64,000 bases of DNA from Pseudomonas sp. DTU12.3 (GCF_004124275.1 NZ_CP027218.1:794001-858000), one strand, 5' to 3'. Positions 48,514-57,658 are shown, counted from the first letter of the stretch. Notes: generated by a model from the letters alone, not told the origin. Numbers and translations are program-made.

Positions 48514-48999
48514 TCAAAACCCCCGTCGAATCCTGCTCTTCAGCTGATCATGAAAGAGCTCGGCATTGCGCTTGTAAGTGCCCTTGGTGGATTCGCTGAT
48601 CGAATCCAGCACCATCGAGCGCTTGTTCGATACTTCCTCCCGATAGGCATCGATAAAGAAATCGATGTCTTTATCCGTACTCAACTTCGGCCATTTATCC
48701 AGATACAGCGGCAGCTCCGCCGGCCCGGTCTTGAACGAGCAAATCCGCCGGTTGCTAATGGTCGCCTCACCAATCTCGAACGGCACCCACCACGACAAAG
48801 CAGTCCTCTCCGACACCACCGCGAGCAAGTGCGTGCATTCGGTGATGTTGCGCGTGATCACGCCGGTGATGTCGTCGGTGGTCTGCGACTCGGGGTCCAG
48901 CACATCCAGATAAGTCTTGATGTTGGCCTGCTTGAGGCGATTGTTGATCGCCACGGCATGCAGGCGATCCATGTGGCGGTAGCTGATGAAGACAGGCAT
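48514..48999 (-). CDS. TIR-domain protein, second TIR of the island
   Basis: This 161-residue protein is a TIR domain with a short helical tail. It opens PVFISYRHMDRLHAVAINNR, then shows the beta-B stretch IKTYLDVLD, CTHLLAVVSERTALSWWVPF and the catalytic-type glutamate E75 (SWWVPFEIGEA). No signal or membrane helix is seen. TIR enzymes of this kind break NAD+ or make cyclic ADP-ribose signals. I chose ATG 48999, which overlaps the caspase stop (TGATG); an in-frame ATG at 49131 lies inside that gene. The protein differs clearly from the TIR at 49961. Its role as sensor or effector is unknown. Confidence 0.85.
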   Translation of the reverse strand: MPVFISYRHMDRLHAVAINNRLKQANIKTYLDVLDPESQTTDDITGVITRNITECTHLLAVVSERTALSWWVPFEIGEATISNRRICSFKTGPAELPLYLDKWPKLSTDKDIDFFIDAYREEVSNKRSMVLDSISESTKGTYKRNAELFHDQLKSRIRRGF

Positions 49000-49958
49000 C
49001 AGAAATGTCCTTTGAGCGCGAGTTCGCGGTAGTAGGCGCCGAGGGCGGTGAGGCGGCAGCCGGTGGAGTGGAGGGCGGCGTAGTACATATGCTCGGCGTC
49101 GACCGGTTCGATCAGGCTGTGGCGATTGCACTTTTGCAGTTGCGCGAAGATTTCGCCGTGGTCCGGGTTGAAGTTGGCTTCGGTCGGCTCGTAGCTCGGG
49201 TCGAGCGGGTAAGTCGATTCGGCTTCGGCAAACCAGTCAGGCAGTTTGCGCAGGATCTCTTTGGGGATCAGCGGCGAGACTTCCCGCAGGGAAATGAATT
49301 GCGAGACGTTAGTCTTGAACACCGGACGTTGTTCCCAGGCGTCGAGCGCGTTGTCGACGAAGGAATACAGGCTGCCGGGAGTGATCTTGCCGAGGATGTT
49401 CGCCGCGCCACCGTGCAAGGCCTGCAGCAGCAACCCGGTAAACACGCCGTGTTGCGCACCTTCCATGGCCGGCTCTTCCTTTTTGCAAGCGGTGAGAATG
49501 GTCATGCCTTCGCCGACCACGCTGCTTTCACTGCGCAACGCGCGCACCTCGCCGGCGGCGCCGCTTTGGCAGCAATCGAGGATGATCACTTTGTTCTTGA
49601 TGCGCGTGGCTTTGCTCGCCCAGTTGAGGATGTCGCTGATGCGGATACCGTCCTTGGCGTTGCGATAATCCTGGGGCAGCAGCATGCCTTCGTCATTGTC
49701 GGTGTCGAAGCCGCCGTGCCCGGCGAAATACAACAGCGCAACGTTGCAGTCGCCGGAAAACAGCTCGCGGATCTGATCTTCGAGCATCTCCCGGCCCAGG
49801 TAATCCTCAGCCGACGTCAGCACGACGTTCTTGAAGTTGGGGTCGCCATCGGCGTCGGTTTTCAGCACCGAGGCCATGGCCATGGCGTCATTGCTGCAAC
49901 CGCTCAGGCGCGAAATATGCGTGTAGTCGTTGATGCCGATAAACAGTCCCTTGCGCAT
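48999..49958 (-). CDS. Caspase-like protease of a TIR/caspase defence system
   Basis: This 319-residue protein has a caspase (peptidase C14) domain at about 1-230. The catalytic pair is His81 (YFAGHGGFD) and Cys130 (ILDCCQSGA). KGLFIGINDYTHI marks its start. About 90 further residues (230-319), with EPVDAEHMYYAALHST and LTALGAYYRELA, form a tail of unknown role. It lies between two TIR genes, 2 bases after the first and touching the second, so all three are one operon. In type IV Thoeris such a protease is switched on by a TIR-made cyclic ADP-ribose and degrades cell proteins to stop phage. I chose ATG 49958; an in-frame start at 50018 lies inside the first TIR gene. Confidence 0.88.
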   Translation of the reverse strand: MRKGLFIGINDYTHISRLSGCSNDAMAMASVLKTDADGDPNFKNVVLTSAEDYLGREMLEDQIRELFSGDCNVALLYFAGHGGFDTDNDEGMLLPQDYRNAKDGIRISDILNWASKATRIKNKVIILDCCQSGAAGEVRALRSESSVVGEGMTILTACKKEEPAMEGAQHGVFTGLLLQALHGGAANILGKITPGSLYSFVDNALDAWEQRPVFKTNVSQFISLREVSPLIPKEILRKLPDWFAEAESTYPLDPSYEPTEANFNPDHGEIFAQLQKCNRHSLIEPVDAEHMYYAALHSTGCRLTALGAYYRELALKGHF

Positions 49959-49960
49959 GT

Positions 49961-50368
49961 TCAGGCCGCCGTGTGCAGGCGGATCGCGCCGACGATGCTG
50001 TTGGTGTTCCACGCGCATTCGGCGTGTGCGGCGTTACGCACCACCGTGGAAATACGCTCGGCGCCGAACGGTTTCACCGCGATGATCACCTTGCCCATGC
50101 GCTTGGCGATCTCGATTTCCTTGTTGATCCACTTGCTGTAGGTCGAGTACATGCCAGCCTTGATCAGCACCGCCGAGCACGGACGAATCTTGTTTTCGAT
50201 GGCTTCTTCAAGCTGTTTGTCGGTCTGTGCGCCCATGATCGGGTTGTGCGTCGGCACCGAAAAATTCTTATAAGTGAAGTCGGGGTGGGCACTGAGCAGG
50301 CGCACCAGATTGTCGTGGGCGTGGGAGTAGTTCCACGAGTGGCTGATGAACAAATGGTAGGTTTGCAT
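49961..50368 (-). CDS. ThsB-like TIR protein (DUF1863/MTH538 TIR-like)
   Basis: This 135-residue protein is a compact TIR-like domain of the DUF1863 (PF08937) group, as in Thoeris ThsB proteins. It starts TYHLFISHSWNYSHAHDNL, has FTYKNFSVPTHNPIM, then CSAVLIKAGMYSTYSKWINK with catalytic-type Glu84 (WINKEIEIAKR), and IIAVKPFGAE. In Thoeris, ThsB senses phage and makes a cyclic ADP-ribose-type signal. It is the first gene of the island, with GAGGA upstream of ATG 50368. Here the usual ThsA is absent and a caspase-like gene takes its place. Confidence 0.85.
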   Translation of the reverse strand: MQTYHLFISHSWNYSHAHDNLVRLLSAHPDFTYKNFSVPTHNPIMGAQTDKQLEEAIENKIRPCSAVLIKAGMYSTYSKWINKEIEIAKRMGKVIIAVKPFGAERISTVVRNAAHAECAWNTNSIVGAIRLHTAA

Positions 50369-50407
50369 GGCAGATCCTCAAGGACGCGAAAGTGCGAAGA
50401 GGAACTG

Positions 50408-50435
50408 AATGTAGGCCTGTGAAACGCGCCGACAA
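50408..50435 (-). promoter_or_regulatory. Candidate promoter of the TIR/caspase operon
   Basis: On the reverse strand TTGTCG (50430-50435) and TACATT (50408-50413) with a 16-base spacer are moderate -35 and -10 boxes, about 40 bases before the first TIR gene. The 210-base gap to rsgA shows nothing else. Confidence 0.3.
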
Positions 50436-50578
50436 GGTGTTCAGGAACAAAGAGAAATGTCCTGCAATCAGGCGTGCAGAAGTCCTACAGAAAAGCCTGA
50501 TGTTTAAAAAGGACAGGGCTGTGTCAGATGCAGACCGACATCCGGCAGCCCTCGGGCGAGAGCCGCCGGTGCAGCTGT

Positions 50579-51610
50579 TTAATAGCCGTTTTCAGGCAGG
50601 CTGGCGATGATCGAGCGGTAGCTGTTCATGCGTTGTTGCTGCACGCGACCTTCTTCCAGCGCCTTGAGCAGTGCACAGCCTGGCTCGCGGTCGTGCTTGC
50701 AGTCGCGGAAACGGCAAGTGCCGAGCAGGTCGTCGAACTCGATGAAACCTGCTTCAACGTCGGCGCGGCTAACGTGGCCGAGGCCGAATTCGCGGATACC
50801 CGGGGAGTCGATCAACTCGCCACCGCCAGGGAAGTGGAACAGGCGCGCGGTGGTCGTCGTGTGCGTGCCCTGACCGGACAGCTCGGACAACGGCCCGACG
50901 CGGGTTTCAACTTCTGGCAGCAGGCTGTTGACCAGCGACGACTTGCCGACGCCGGACTGGCCGACGAACACGCTGATGCGCCCGTCGAGCTGCTGTTGCA
51001 GTTGTTCCATGCCGTTGCCGTGGTGCGCCGAGACTTCCAGTACTGGATAACCGAGCGTGCGATACACCGCCAGCAGCGCGTTGAGCGCCGGGGCGTTCTG
51101 CTCGTCGATCAGGTCGAATTTGTTCAGCAGCAGTAACGGGCGAATGCCGGCGTGTTCGGCGGCGACGAGATAGCGGTCGATCAGGTTGGCATGCGGCTCG
51201 GGCAGCGGGGCGAAGACGATGACGATCATGTCGACGTTGGCCGCCACTGGTTTCAACTGGCCACGGCTGTCCGGGCGGCAGAGTTCGGTGGTGCGCGGCA
51301 GTTGCGCGACGATCACACCGATACCTTGATTGCCGGCACGCCAGACGACCGTGTCGCCGGTCACCAGGGCTGGCAGGTTGGCGCGCAGGTGGCAACGGAA
51401 TACCTGGCCGGCCTGATCGCCATCAGTGGCCTCGACCTCGACTTGCACACCGAAGTGGGCGATCACCAGGCCGGTCTGTTCCGGGCCCAGGTCGCCACCC
51501 TCGAGCGCTTCGACAGCCGAGGACTCGCGTTTGGCGGCGCGCGCTGCGCGCTCGCCTTGAATCTTTTCGATGCGCCAGTTTTGACGACGATTGAGTTGGC
51601 GTTTGGCCAT
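50579..51610 (-). CDS. rsgA: Ribosome small-subunit-dependent GTPase RsgA
   Basis: This 343-residue circularly permuted GTPase helps 30S ribosome maturation. The order of motifs is typical: an OB fold first, then G4 (LLNKFDLID), G1 ([10 protein letters not shown]), and G3 (DSPGIREF), ending in a zinc-binding [14 protein letters not shown] region. It is divergent from orn, with 107 bases between. In P. aeruginosa, rsgA directly follows motB, so the island at 48514-50368 sits in that gap. Confidence 0.95.
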   Translation of the reverse strand: MAKRQLNRRQNWRIEKIQGERAARAAKRESSAVEALEGGDLGPEQTGLVIAHFGVQVEVEATDGDQAGQVFRCHLRANLPALVTGDTVVWRAGNQGIGVIVAQLPRTTELCRPDSRGQLKPVAANVDMIVIVFAPLPEPHANLIDRYLVAAEHAGIRPLLLLNKFDLIDEQNAPALNALLAVYRTLGYPVLEVSAHHGNGMEQLQQQLDGRISVFVGQSGVGKSSLVNSLLPEVETRVGPLSELSGQGTHTTTTARLFHFPGGGELIDSPGIREFGLGHVSRADVEAGFIEFDDLLGTCRFRDCKHDREPGCALLKALEEGRVQQQRMNSYRSIIASLPENGY

Positions 51611-51717
51611 GGGTGTTCCGTCTGAAGAATGCAGCGATTAGGTAAAACGGTCGCGAGTTTAGCACGCCCGGCCACTGGCCTAGGCTAAACTGCGCAGCAT
51701 TGCCTAGGAGCCGAAAT

Positions 51718-52260
51718 ATGCAAAACCCGCAGAATCTGATCTGGATCGACCTGGAAATGACCGGTCTGGACCCGGACAACGATGTCATCATCGAAATGGC
51801 CACCATCGTCACCGACAGCGACCTCAACACGCTGGCCGAAGGCCCGGTGATCGCTATCCACCACAGCGACGAAGTTCTCGCGCGCATGGACGAATGGAAC
51901 ACTCGCACCCACGGTAATTCCGGCCTGACCCAGCGCGTGCGTGATAGCCGCATCAGCATGGCCGAAGCCGAAGCTGAAACCATCGCCTTCCTGGAAAAGT
52001 GGGTGCCGAACGGCAAGTCGCCGATCTGCGGCAACAGCATTTGCCAGGATCGCCGCTTCCTTTATACCCACATGAAAGCGCTGGAAAGTTACTTCCACTA
52101 CCGCAACCTCGACGTCTCCACGCTCAAGGAACTGGCGGCACGCTGGGCACCAGACGTGCGTGACAGCTTCAAGAAAGGCAGCACTCATCTGGCGCTGGAC
52201 GATATCCGCGAATCGATCGCCGAGCTGCAGCACTACCGCAAGCACTTCATCAAATTCTGA
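51718..52260 (+). CDS. orn: Oligoribonuclease
   Basis: This 180-residue DEDDh exonuclease degrades 2-5-base RNAs and pGpG from c-di-GMP. The DEDDh residues are in IDLEMTGLD near the N-terminus and [11 protein letters not shown] near the C-terminus. I chose ATG 51718 ([13 protein letters not shown]) with TAGGAG upstream; an in-frame start at 51700 lacks one. It is essential or nearly so in Pseudomonas. Confidence 0.96.
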   Translation: MQNPQNLIWIDLEMTGLDPDNDVIIEMATIVTDSDLNTLAEGPVIAIHHSDEVLARMDEWNTRTHGNSGLTQRVRDSRISMAEAEAETIAFLEKWVPNGKSPICGNSICQDRRFLYTHMKALESYFHYRNLDVSTLKELAARWAPDVRDSFKKGSTHLALDDIRESIAELQHYRKHFIKF

Positions 52261-52267
52261 TGTAATC

Positions 52268-52355
52268 CCTGTAGGAGCTGCCGAAGGCTGAAGATCTTTT
52301 GATCTTTTTTAAAAGCAAAATCAAAAGATCGCAGCCTGCGGCAGCTCCTACAGGG
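52268..52355. repeat. REP pair, type A
   Basis: CCTGTAGGAGCTGCCGAAGG and its inverted copy. The first arm reads TGAAGATCTTTTGAT, with a small insertion relative to other copies. It lies between orn and the TRIC-family gene. Confidence 0.85.
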
Positions 52356-52435
52356 TTTTGTGTTTGCTGCGACGCCCTCTTTTGGTGCCGCACCGAAATG
52401 GCTAGACTGCGCGCCTTCCTGCCTGGATCGCCACC

Positions 52436-53047
52436 ATGTTGCTGATGCTCTATCTCGTCGCCATCACCGCTGAAGCCATGACCGGCGCGCTGTCTGCCGG
52501 GCGTCGCGGCATGGACTGGTTTGGTGTGGTGCTGATCGCCTGCGTCACGGCGTTGGGCGGCGGTTCGGTGCGCGATGTGCTGCTTGGGCATTATCCGCTG
52601 ACGTGGGTCAAACACCCGGAATACCTGGTGCTGACCTCGGTCGCCGCGATGTTCACCGTGTTCACCGCACGCTGGATGCGTCACCTGCGCTCGCTGTTTC
52701 TGGTGCTCGACGCCGTCGGCCTAGTGGCCTTCACCCTGATCGGCTGCATGACCGCACTGGAAATGGGTCACGGCATGCTGGTGGCTTCGGTCAGCGGCGT
52801 GATCACCGGGGTCTTCGGCGGCATCCTGCGCGACATCTTCTGCAACGACATCCCGCTGATCTTCCGCCGGGAACTGTATGCCAGCGTCTCGTTCGCGGCG
52901 GCGTGGTGCTACATGCTCTGCCTGTATCTGAACGTGCCGGGCGAGCAGGCCATCCTCATCACTCTGTTCGGCGGCTTTCTACTGCGGCTGCTGGCGATCC
53001 GTTTCCACTGGGAAATGCCCAAGTTCGTTTACAACGATCAGCCCTGA
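52436..53047 (+). CDS. TRIC/UPF0126-family cation channel protein
   Basis: This 203-residue protein has seven hydrophobic helices in two repeats, the UPF0126 layout, now linked to trimeric intracellular cation (TRIC) channels. Matching segments GGGSVRDVLLGHYPL and GVFGGILRDIFCNDIPLIF mark the two repeats. It should be an inner-membrane potassium- or cation-selective channel. Substrate unproven. It lies alone between REP pairs and is convergent with queG. Confidence 0.85.
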   Translation: MLLMLYLVAITAEAMTGALSAGRRGMDWFGVVLIACVTALGGGSVRDVLLGHYPLTWVKHPEYLVLTSVAAMFTVFTARWMRHLRSLFLVLDAVGLVAFTLIGCMTALEMGHGMLVASVSGVITGVFGGILRDIFCNDIPLIFRRELYASVSFAAAWCYMLCLYLNVPGEQAILITLFGGFLLRLLAIRFHWEMPKFVYNDQP

Positions 53048-53055
53048 CGCGATCC

Positions 53056-53138
53056 CTGTGTAGGAGCTGCCGCAGGCTGCGATCTTTTGACGTTGTTTCA
53101 AGATCAAAAGATCGCAGCCTGCGGCAGCTCCTACAGGG
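53056..53138. repeat. REP pair, type A
   Basis: TGTAGGAGCTGCCGCAGGC and its inverted copy lie between the TRIC gene and the convergent queG gene. Confidence 0.85.
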
Positions 53139-53141
53139 GTG

Positions 53142-54206
53142 TTACGCGATTCCGTGTTGTTTCAGGGCCCATTCGACGTGTTCTTGCACCAACTCCGACG
53201 GATAGTCCCGCCGCGCTTTCAACGCTTCCAGCACCGGAATGCTCGACGGCGCGTTACCCAGTCCCACCGCCAGATTGCGTAACCAGCGCTCATACCCGGC
53301 GCGGCGCAGCGGCGAGCCTTCGGTGCTGCTGAGAAACTTGTCCTCATCCCACAAAAACAGCTCGGCCAGTTCAGCGTTGTCTAGATTGTGCCGTGGCTTG
53401 AAGTCGCTTTCGCCAGAGGGTTTGGCGAAACGGTTCCACGGACAGCAAATCTGGCAGTCATCGCAGCCGAACACCCGGTTGCCGATCAGCGGGCGCAAAT
53501 CTTCCGGAATCGCGTTTTTCAGTTCGATGGTCAGGTACGAAATGCAGCGTCGCGCGTCCAGCACATAGGGGCCGACAAAGGCATTGGTCGGACAAATGTC
53601 GAGGCAGGCGGTGCAGCGGCCGCAGTGTTCAGTGCTGTGTGGCTCGTCGACCGGCAACGGCAGATCGACGAACAACTCACTGAGAAAAAAATAACTGCCG
53701 GCCTTGCGGTTCAACACCAGGGTGTTTTTGCCGATCCAGCCCAGACCGGCCTGCTCGGCGATGGCTTTTTCCAGTACAGGCGCGCTGTCGACAAACGCAC
53801 GAAAACCGAAGGGGCCGATCTCGGATTGAATCTTGTCGGCCAATTGTTGCACGCGTTTACGGATCAATTTGTGGTAATCGCGGCCCAAGGCATAACGCGA
53901 CACGTAAGCTTTTTCCGGTTGCGCGAGCATTTGCGCCATTTGTGTGTCGCCGGGCAGGTAGTCCATGCGCAGCGAGACCACGCGCAAAGTACCCGGCACC
54001 AGTTCTTCCGGGTGCGAGCGTTTGCTGCCGTGGGCGCCCATGTAATCCATTTCGCCGTGGTAGCCGGCCTCGAGCCAGCGCGCAAGATGCTGCTCATGTT
54101 CGGCGAGATCCAGACCGCTGATGCCGACTTGTTGAAAGCCCAACTCGCGGCCCCAATTCTTGATCGATTGGGCGAGGGCGGGCAGGTCTGTGGTAATGGC
54201 GGACAT
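53142..54206 (-). CDS. queG: Epoxyqueuosine reductase QueG
   Basis: This 354-residue cobalamin- and iron-sulfur-dependent enzyme performs the last step of queuosine tRNA modification. The two [4Fe-4S] motifs are CGRCTACLDICP and CDDCQICCP. The N-terminal half has the cobalamin-binding region with LGRDYHKLIRKR. I chose ATG 54206 (MSAITTDLP); an in-frame start at 54290 would overlap the nnr start. It is divergent from nnr with 63 bases between. Confidence 0.94.
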   Translation of the reverse strand: MSAITTDLPALAQSIKNWGRELGFQQVGISGLDLAEHEQHLARWLEAGYHGEMDYMGAHGSKRSHPEELVPGTLRVVSLRMDYLPGDTQMAQMLAQPEKAYVSRYALGRDYHKLIRKRVQQLADKIQSEIGPFGFRAFVDSAPVLEKAIAEQAGLGWIGKNTLVLNRKAGSYFFLSELFVDLPLPVDEPHSTEHCGRCTACLDICPTNAFVGPYVLDARRCISYLTIELKNAIPEDLRPLIGNRVFGCDDCQICCPWNRFAKPSGESDFKPRHNLDNAELAELFLWDEDKFLSSTEGSPLRRAGYERWLRNLAVGLGNAPSSIPVLEALKARRDYPSELVQEHVEWALKQHGIA

Positions 54207-54269
54207 GAGGCGAGAGAAACCGGAGCTGAGGTGCGTATAATTCTGCCAGACATCGGAGCCCGAAGACGC

Positions 54270-55769
54270 ATGCCGCACACGAAAGATCAATTACCCGACG
54301 CGCTGTATGGCGCTGCACAGGTGCGCGAGCTCGATGCACGGCTGATTGCCGCCGGCACGCCGGGCTTCGAATTGATGCAGCGCGCTGCGCATGCGACCTG
54401 GCGCGCACTGGTTCGGCAATGGCCGACGGCGACCGAACTGACGGTGCTGGCCGGGCATGGCAACAACGCTGGCGACGGTTATCTGGTCGCGGCCATGGCG
54501 CAGCGAGCCGGGTGGCAGGTGCGGGTGCTGGCGGTCGGCGATCCGCAGCGATTGCAGGGCGATGCCGCGCTGGCGTATGCCGAGGCGCTGGCTGAAGGTG
54601 TTGCGGTGCAAGGCTGGCAGGCGCAAAGCGAACTGCGCGGCGTGATCCTCGATGCGCTGCTTGGCACCGGTCTGAGCGGCGAAGTGCGCGAGCCTTACCT
54701 CTCGGCGATCAAAGCCATTAACGCCAGCGGCTTGCCGGTAACTGCCGTCGATATCCCTTCTGGTTTATGTGCAGACACCGGGCATGTGCTCGGCGGCGCC
54801 GTGCAGGCCGATCTGACGGTGACCTTTATCGGGCTGAAACTCGGTTTGTTCACCGGCGATGCGGCGGATCACATCGGCTCGTTGCTGTTTAATGATCTGC
54901 AAGCCAGTGCCGACATCTATCGTGACATTCCGGTCATCGCCCAACGGCTCAACCCGGCTAATCTTCCGAAACTGGCGGCGCGTACGCCGACATCGCACAA
55001 AGGACGATTCGGTCATGTGTTGCTGATCGGTGGCGATCACGGGTTTGGCGGGGCGATCCTGCTCAGCACCGAAAGCGCCTTGCGCAGCGGTGCCGGCATG
55101 GTTTCGCTGGCGACGCGACCGGAGCATGTCCCGGCAGCGCTGAGCCGCGTGCCGGAGGTGATGACGCTCGGCACATCGTCGGCCAATCAATTGATGGGCT
55201 TGCTGGAAAAAGTCTCGACACTGGTGGTCGGCCCCGGACTCGGCCAGGCCAGTTGGGGGCGGGCGTTGCTGTCGGCGGCTGCCAACGCGCCGCTGCCGCA
55301 AGTCTGGGACGCCGACGCGTTGAACCTGCTGGCGAGCGGTTTTGTGAAGCTGCCCAAGGATTGCGTGATCACCCCGCATCCCGGCGAAGCGGCACGGTTG
55401 CTCGGCATCAGTACCGCCGAAGTGCAGGCTGACCGACCGGCCGCCGCGCGGGCATTGAGCAAAAAATATGCAGCGACTGTAACTCTCAAAGGTGCCGGTA
55501 CTCTGATCGCACATCCCGATGGGCGTCTGGCGCTGTGTCATCAGGGCCATCCGGCGATGGCGACGGCCGGGTTGGGTGATGTGCTGGCCGGTTTGACCGG
55601 CGCTTTGCTGGCGCAGGGTATGCAAAGTTTCGACGCCGCGTGTCTGGCCGTGTGGCTGCACGCCAACGCCGGGGCGCAACAAGGCAAATTGGGCCGTGGG
55701 CTGGCGGCCAGTGATCTGATTCCAGCCATTCGTCAGTTGTTGGAGGAGCAAGCACCGTGTCTGAAGTAA
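54270..55769 (+). CDS. nnr: Bifunctional NAD(P)H-hydrate repair enzyme Nnr
   Basis: This 499-residue enzyme repairs damaged NAD(P)H. Residues 1-220 are the YjeF-type epimerase (LAGHGNNAGDGYLVAAM and VDIPSGLCADTG). Residues 225-499 are the ADP-dependent dehydratase (KGRFGHVLLIGGDHGFGGAI and HPAMATAGLGDVLAG). I chose ATG 54270, where the epimerase domain begins. It overlaps tsaE by 13 bases and starts the conserved run to hflC. Confidence 0.94.
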   Translation: MPHTKDQLPDALYGAAQVRELDARLIAAGTPGFELMQRAAHATWRALVRQWPTATELTVLAGHGNNAGDGYLVAAMAQRAGWQVRVLAVGDPQRLQGDAALAYAEALAEGVAVQGWQAQSELRGVILDALLGTGLSGEVREPYLSAIKAINASGLPVTAVDIPSGLCADTGHVLGGAVQADLTVTFIGLKLGLFTGDAADHIGSLLFNDLQASADIYRDIPVIAQRLNPANLPKLAARTPTSHKGRFGHVLLIGGDHGFGGAILLSTESALRSGAGMVSLATRPEHVPAALSRVPEVMTLGTSSANQLMGLLEKVSTLVVGPGLGQASWGRALLSAAANAPLPQVWDADALNLLASGFVKLPKDCVITPHPGEAARLLGISTAEVQADRPAAARALSKKYAATVTLKGAGTLIAHPDGRLALCHQGHPAMATAGLGDVLAGLTGALLAQGMQSFDAACLAVWLHANAGAQQGKLGRGLAASDLIPAIRQLLEEQAPCLK

Positions 55770-56227
55770 CCCTGTACCTGGCCGATGAACAGGCCATGAG
55801 CGACTTTGGCGCACGGATCGCCCGCGTGACCCAGGGCCACGGCCTGATTTTTCTGGAAGGCAACCTCGGGATGGGCAAAACCACGCTGTCGCGGGGAATC
55901 ATTCGTGGCCTGGGCCACGTTGGCTCGGTAAAAAGTCCGACCTTCACATTGGTCGAGCCCTACGAGATCGGTGACGTCCGCGCCTTCCACTTCGACCTGT
56001 ATCGACTGGTCGATCCGGAAGAGCTGGAGTTTCTCGGCATCCGCGATTACTTCGAAGACGATGCCCTGTGCCTGATCGAGTGGCCCGATAAAGGTGCAGG
56101 CTTTTTGCCAAAGCCTGACCTGACCATTACCATTAGCCCGCAAGACAGCGGGCGTTCGCTGAAAATTTTATCCCAGGGCTCGCGTGGCGAGGCCTGGTGT
56201 GCCGCTTTGGCATTGGAATCCAATTAA
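55757..56227 (+). CDS. tsaE: tRNA threonylcarbamoyladenosine ATPase TsaE
   Basis: This 156-residue P-loop ATPase is needed for t6A37 modification of tRNA with TsaB and TsaD. The Walker A is EGNLGMGKTTLSRG, followed by VKSPTFTLVEPY and FHFDLYRL. The start is GTG 55757, with GGAGGAG upstream, inside the end of nnr. It is followed immediately by amiB. Confidence 0.94.
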   Translation: MSEVTLYLADEQAMSDFGARIARVTQGHGLIFLEGNLGMGKTTLSRGIIRGLGHVGSVKSPTFTLVEPYEIGDVRAFHFDLYRLVDPEELEFLGIRDYFEDDALCLIEWPDKGAGFLPKPDLTITISPQDSGRSLKILSQGSRGEAWCAALALESN

Positions 56228-56242
56228 ATGATGGGGTTAGGT

Positions 56243-57658
56243 ATGCGCTTTCGCGCGTTGGTGGCTGCCGCTGGACTGATGTTGATGGCAGTAACCGTCA
56301 ACGCTGTGGCCGATTCAAAGGTCAACAGCGTGCGCTTGTGGCGAGCGCCGGATAACACGCGACTGGTCTTCGACCTGAGCGGACCGGTACAGCACAGCGT
56401 CTTCACCCTGACCGCGCCTGACCGGCTGGTGATCGACATCAATGGTGCCACCCTCGGTGCGCCATTGAATGTGCAGACTGCCAACACGCCGATCACCGCG
56501 ATGCGTTCGGCTCAGCGCACGCCGACCGATCTGCGGGTGGTCATTGACCTGAAGAAAGCCGTCACCCCGAAAAGCTTCTCGCTGGCGCCGAATGGCCAAT
56601 ACGGCAACCGTCTGGTGGTCGATCTGTTCGATAACGCAGCCGATGCCGAACCTGCACCTGCGCCGACACCTTCGGTCGCAACCGTACCAGCCGTGCCGGT
56701 GACCCCGACAGAACCAGCGATCAAGTTACCGCCAGCCCCGGCCGGCAAGCGCGACATCGTCGTGGTGATCGACGCCGGCCACGGTGGCGAAGACCCGGGT
56801 GCGTCCGGCTCGCGCGGCCAGCGTGAGAAAGACGTGGTGTTGCAGATCGCCCGCGAATTGCAACGTCAGGTCAACGGCATGAAAGGCTTCCGCGCCGAAC
56901 TTACCCGTACGGGCGACTACTTCATCCCGTTGCGTGGCCGTACCGAAATCGCCCGCAAAAAAGGCGCCGATCTGTTCGTGTCGATCCACGCCGACGCCGC
57001 GCCTTCTGCGGCAGCCTTCGGCGCCTCGGTGTTTGCCCTGTCTGATCGCGGCGCAACCTCGGAGACCGCGCGTTGGCTGGCCGACAGCGAAAACCGTTCT
57101 GACTTGATCGGCGGTGCCGGCAACGTCAGCCTCGACGACAAGGACCGCATGCTCGCCGGCGTGCTGCTCGATCTGTCGATGACCGCGTCGCTGACCTCCA
57201 GCCTCAACGTCGGCCAGAAAGTCCTGACCAACATCGGTCGCGTTACGCCGCTGCACAAACAGCGCGTGGAACAGGCCGGGTTCATGGTGCTGAAGTCGCC
57301 GGATATTCCGTCGATCCTGGTCGAAACCGGGTTCATCTCCAACGCCAACGAAGCCAACAAGCTCTCGGCATCGAGCCACCAGCAAGCGCTGGCGCGTTCG
57401 ATCAGCAGCGGCGTGCGTCAGTTCTTCCAGCAGAATCCGCCACCGGGCACCTACATTGCCTGGCTGCGTGATTCCGGCAAGATCGCCCAAGGCCCGCGCG
57501 ATCACCGTGTCGGCCCGGGTGAAACGCTGGCGATGATCGGCGTGCGCTATCAGGTGTCGCCCGCCACATTGCGCAGCGCGAACAACCTGAAAAGCGATGA
57601 GTTGAAAGTCGGCCAGCACCTGACCATTCCTGGCACCGAACTGGCGTCCAAAGAATGA
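56243..57658 (+). CDS. amiB: N-acetylmuramoyl-L-alanine amidase AmiB with LysM
   Basis: This 471-residue periplasmic cell-wall enzyme has a Sec signal ([19 protein letters not shown]), an AMIN domain (about 25-130), a Pro/Ala-rich linker, an Amidase_3 zinc domain with [28 protein letters not shown] and [13 protein letters not shown], and a C-terminal LysM repeat. It splits septal peptidoglycan during division. ATG 56243 has GGGG upstream; an ATG at 56228 is an alternative start. The end overlaps mutL by ATGA. Confidence 0.94.
   Translation: MRFRALVAAAGLMLMAVTVNAVADSKVNSVRLWRAPDNTRLVFDLSGPVQHSVFTLTAPDRLVIDINGATLGAPLNVQTANTPITAMRSAQRTPTDLRVVIDLKKAVTPKSFSLAPNGQYGNRLVVDLFDNAADAEPAPAPTPSVATVPAVPVTPTEPAIKLPPAPAGKRDIVVVIDAGHGGEDPGASGSRGQREKDVVLQIARELQRQVNGMKGFRAELTRTGDYFIPLRGRTEIARKKGADLFVSIHADAAPSAAAFGASVFALSDRGATSETARWLADSENRSDLIGGAGNVSLDDKDRMLAGVLLDLSMTASLTSSLNVGQKVLTNIGRVTPLHKQRVEQAGFMVLKSPDIPSILVETGFISNANEANKLSASSHQQALARSISSGVRQFFQQNPPPGTYIAWLRDSGKIAQGPRDHRVGPGETLAMIGVRYQVSPATLRSANNLKSDELKVGQHLTIPGTELASKE

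Noticed and set aside
48999..49131. Upstream extension of the second TIR protein (44 residues)
   Set aside because: These residues are Arg/Pro-rich and lie inside the caspase gene. The TIR fold begins at ATG 48999, which is coupled to the caspase stop.
48514..50368. Classic Thoeris (ThsA + ThsB)
   Set aside because: No ThsA-like gene with SIR2, SLOG or membrane effector parts is present; the partner is a caspase-like protease.
53388..54269. Long N-terminal extension of nnr
   Set aside because: The frame is open for 294 codons before ATG 54270 but runs across queG on the other strand. The extension has no epimerase features and the domain begins at 54270.
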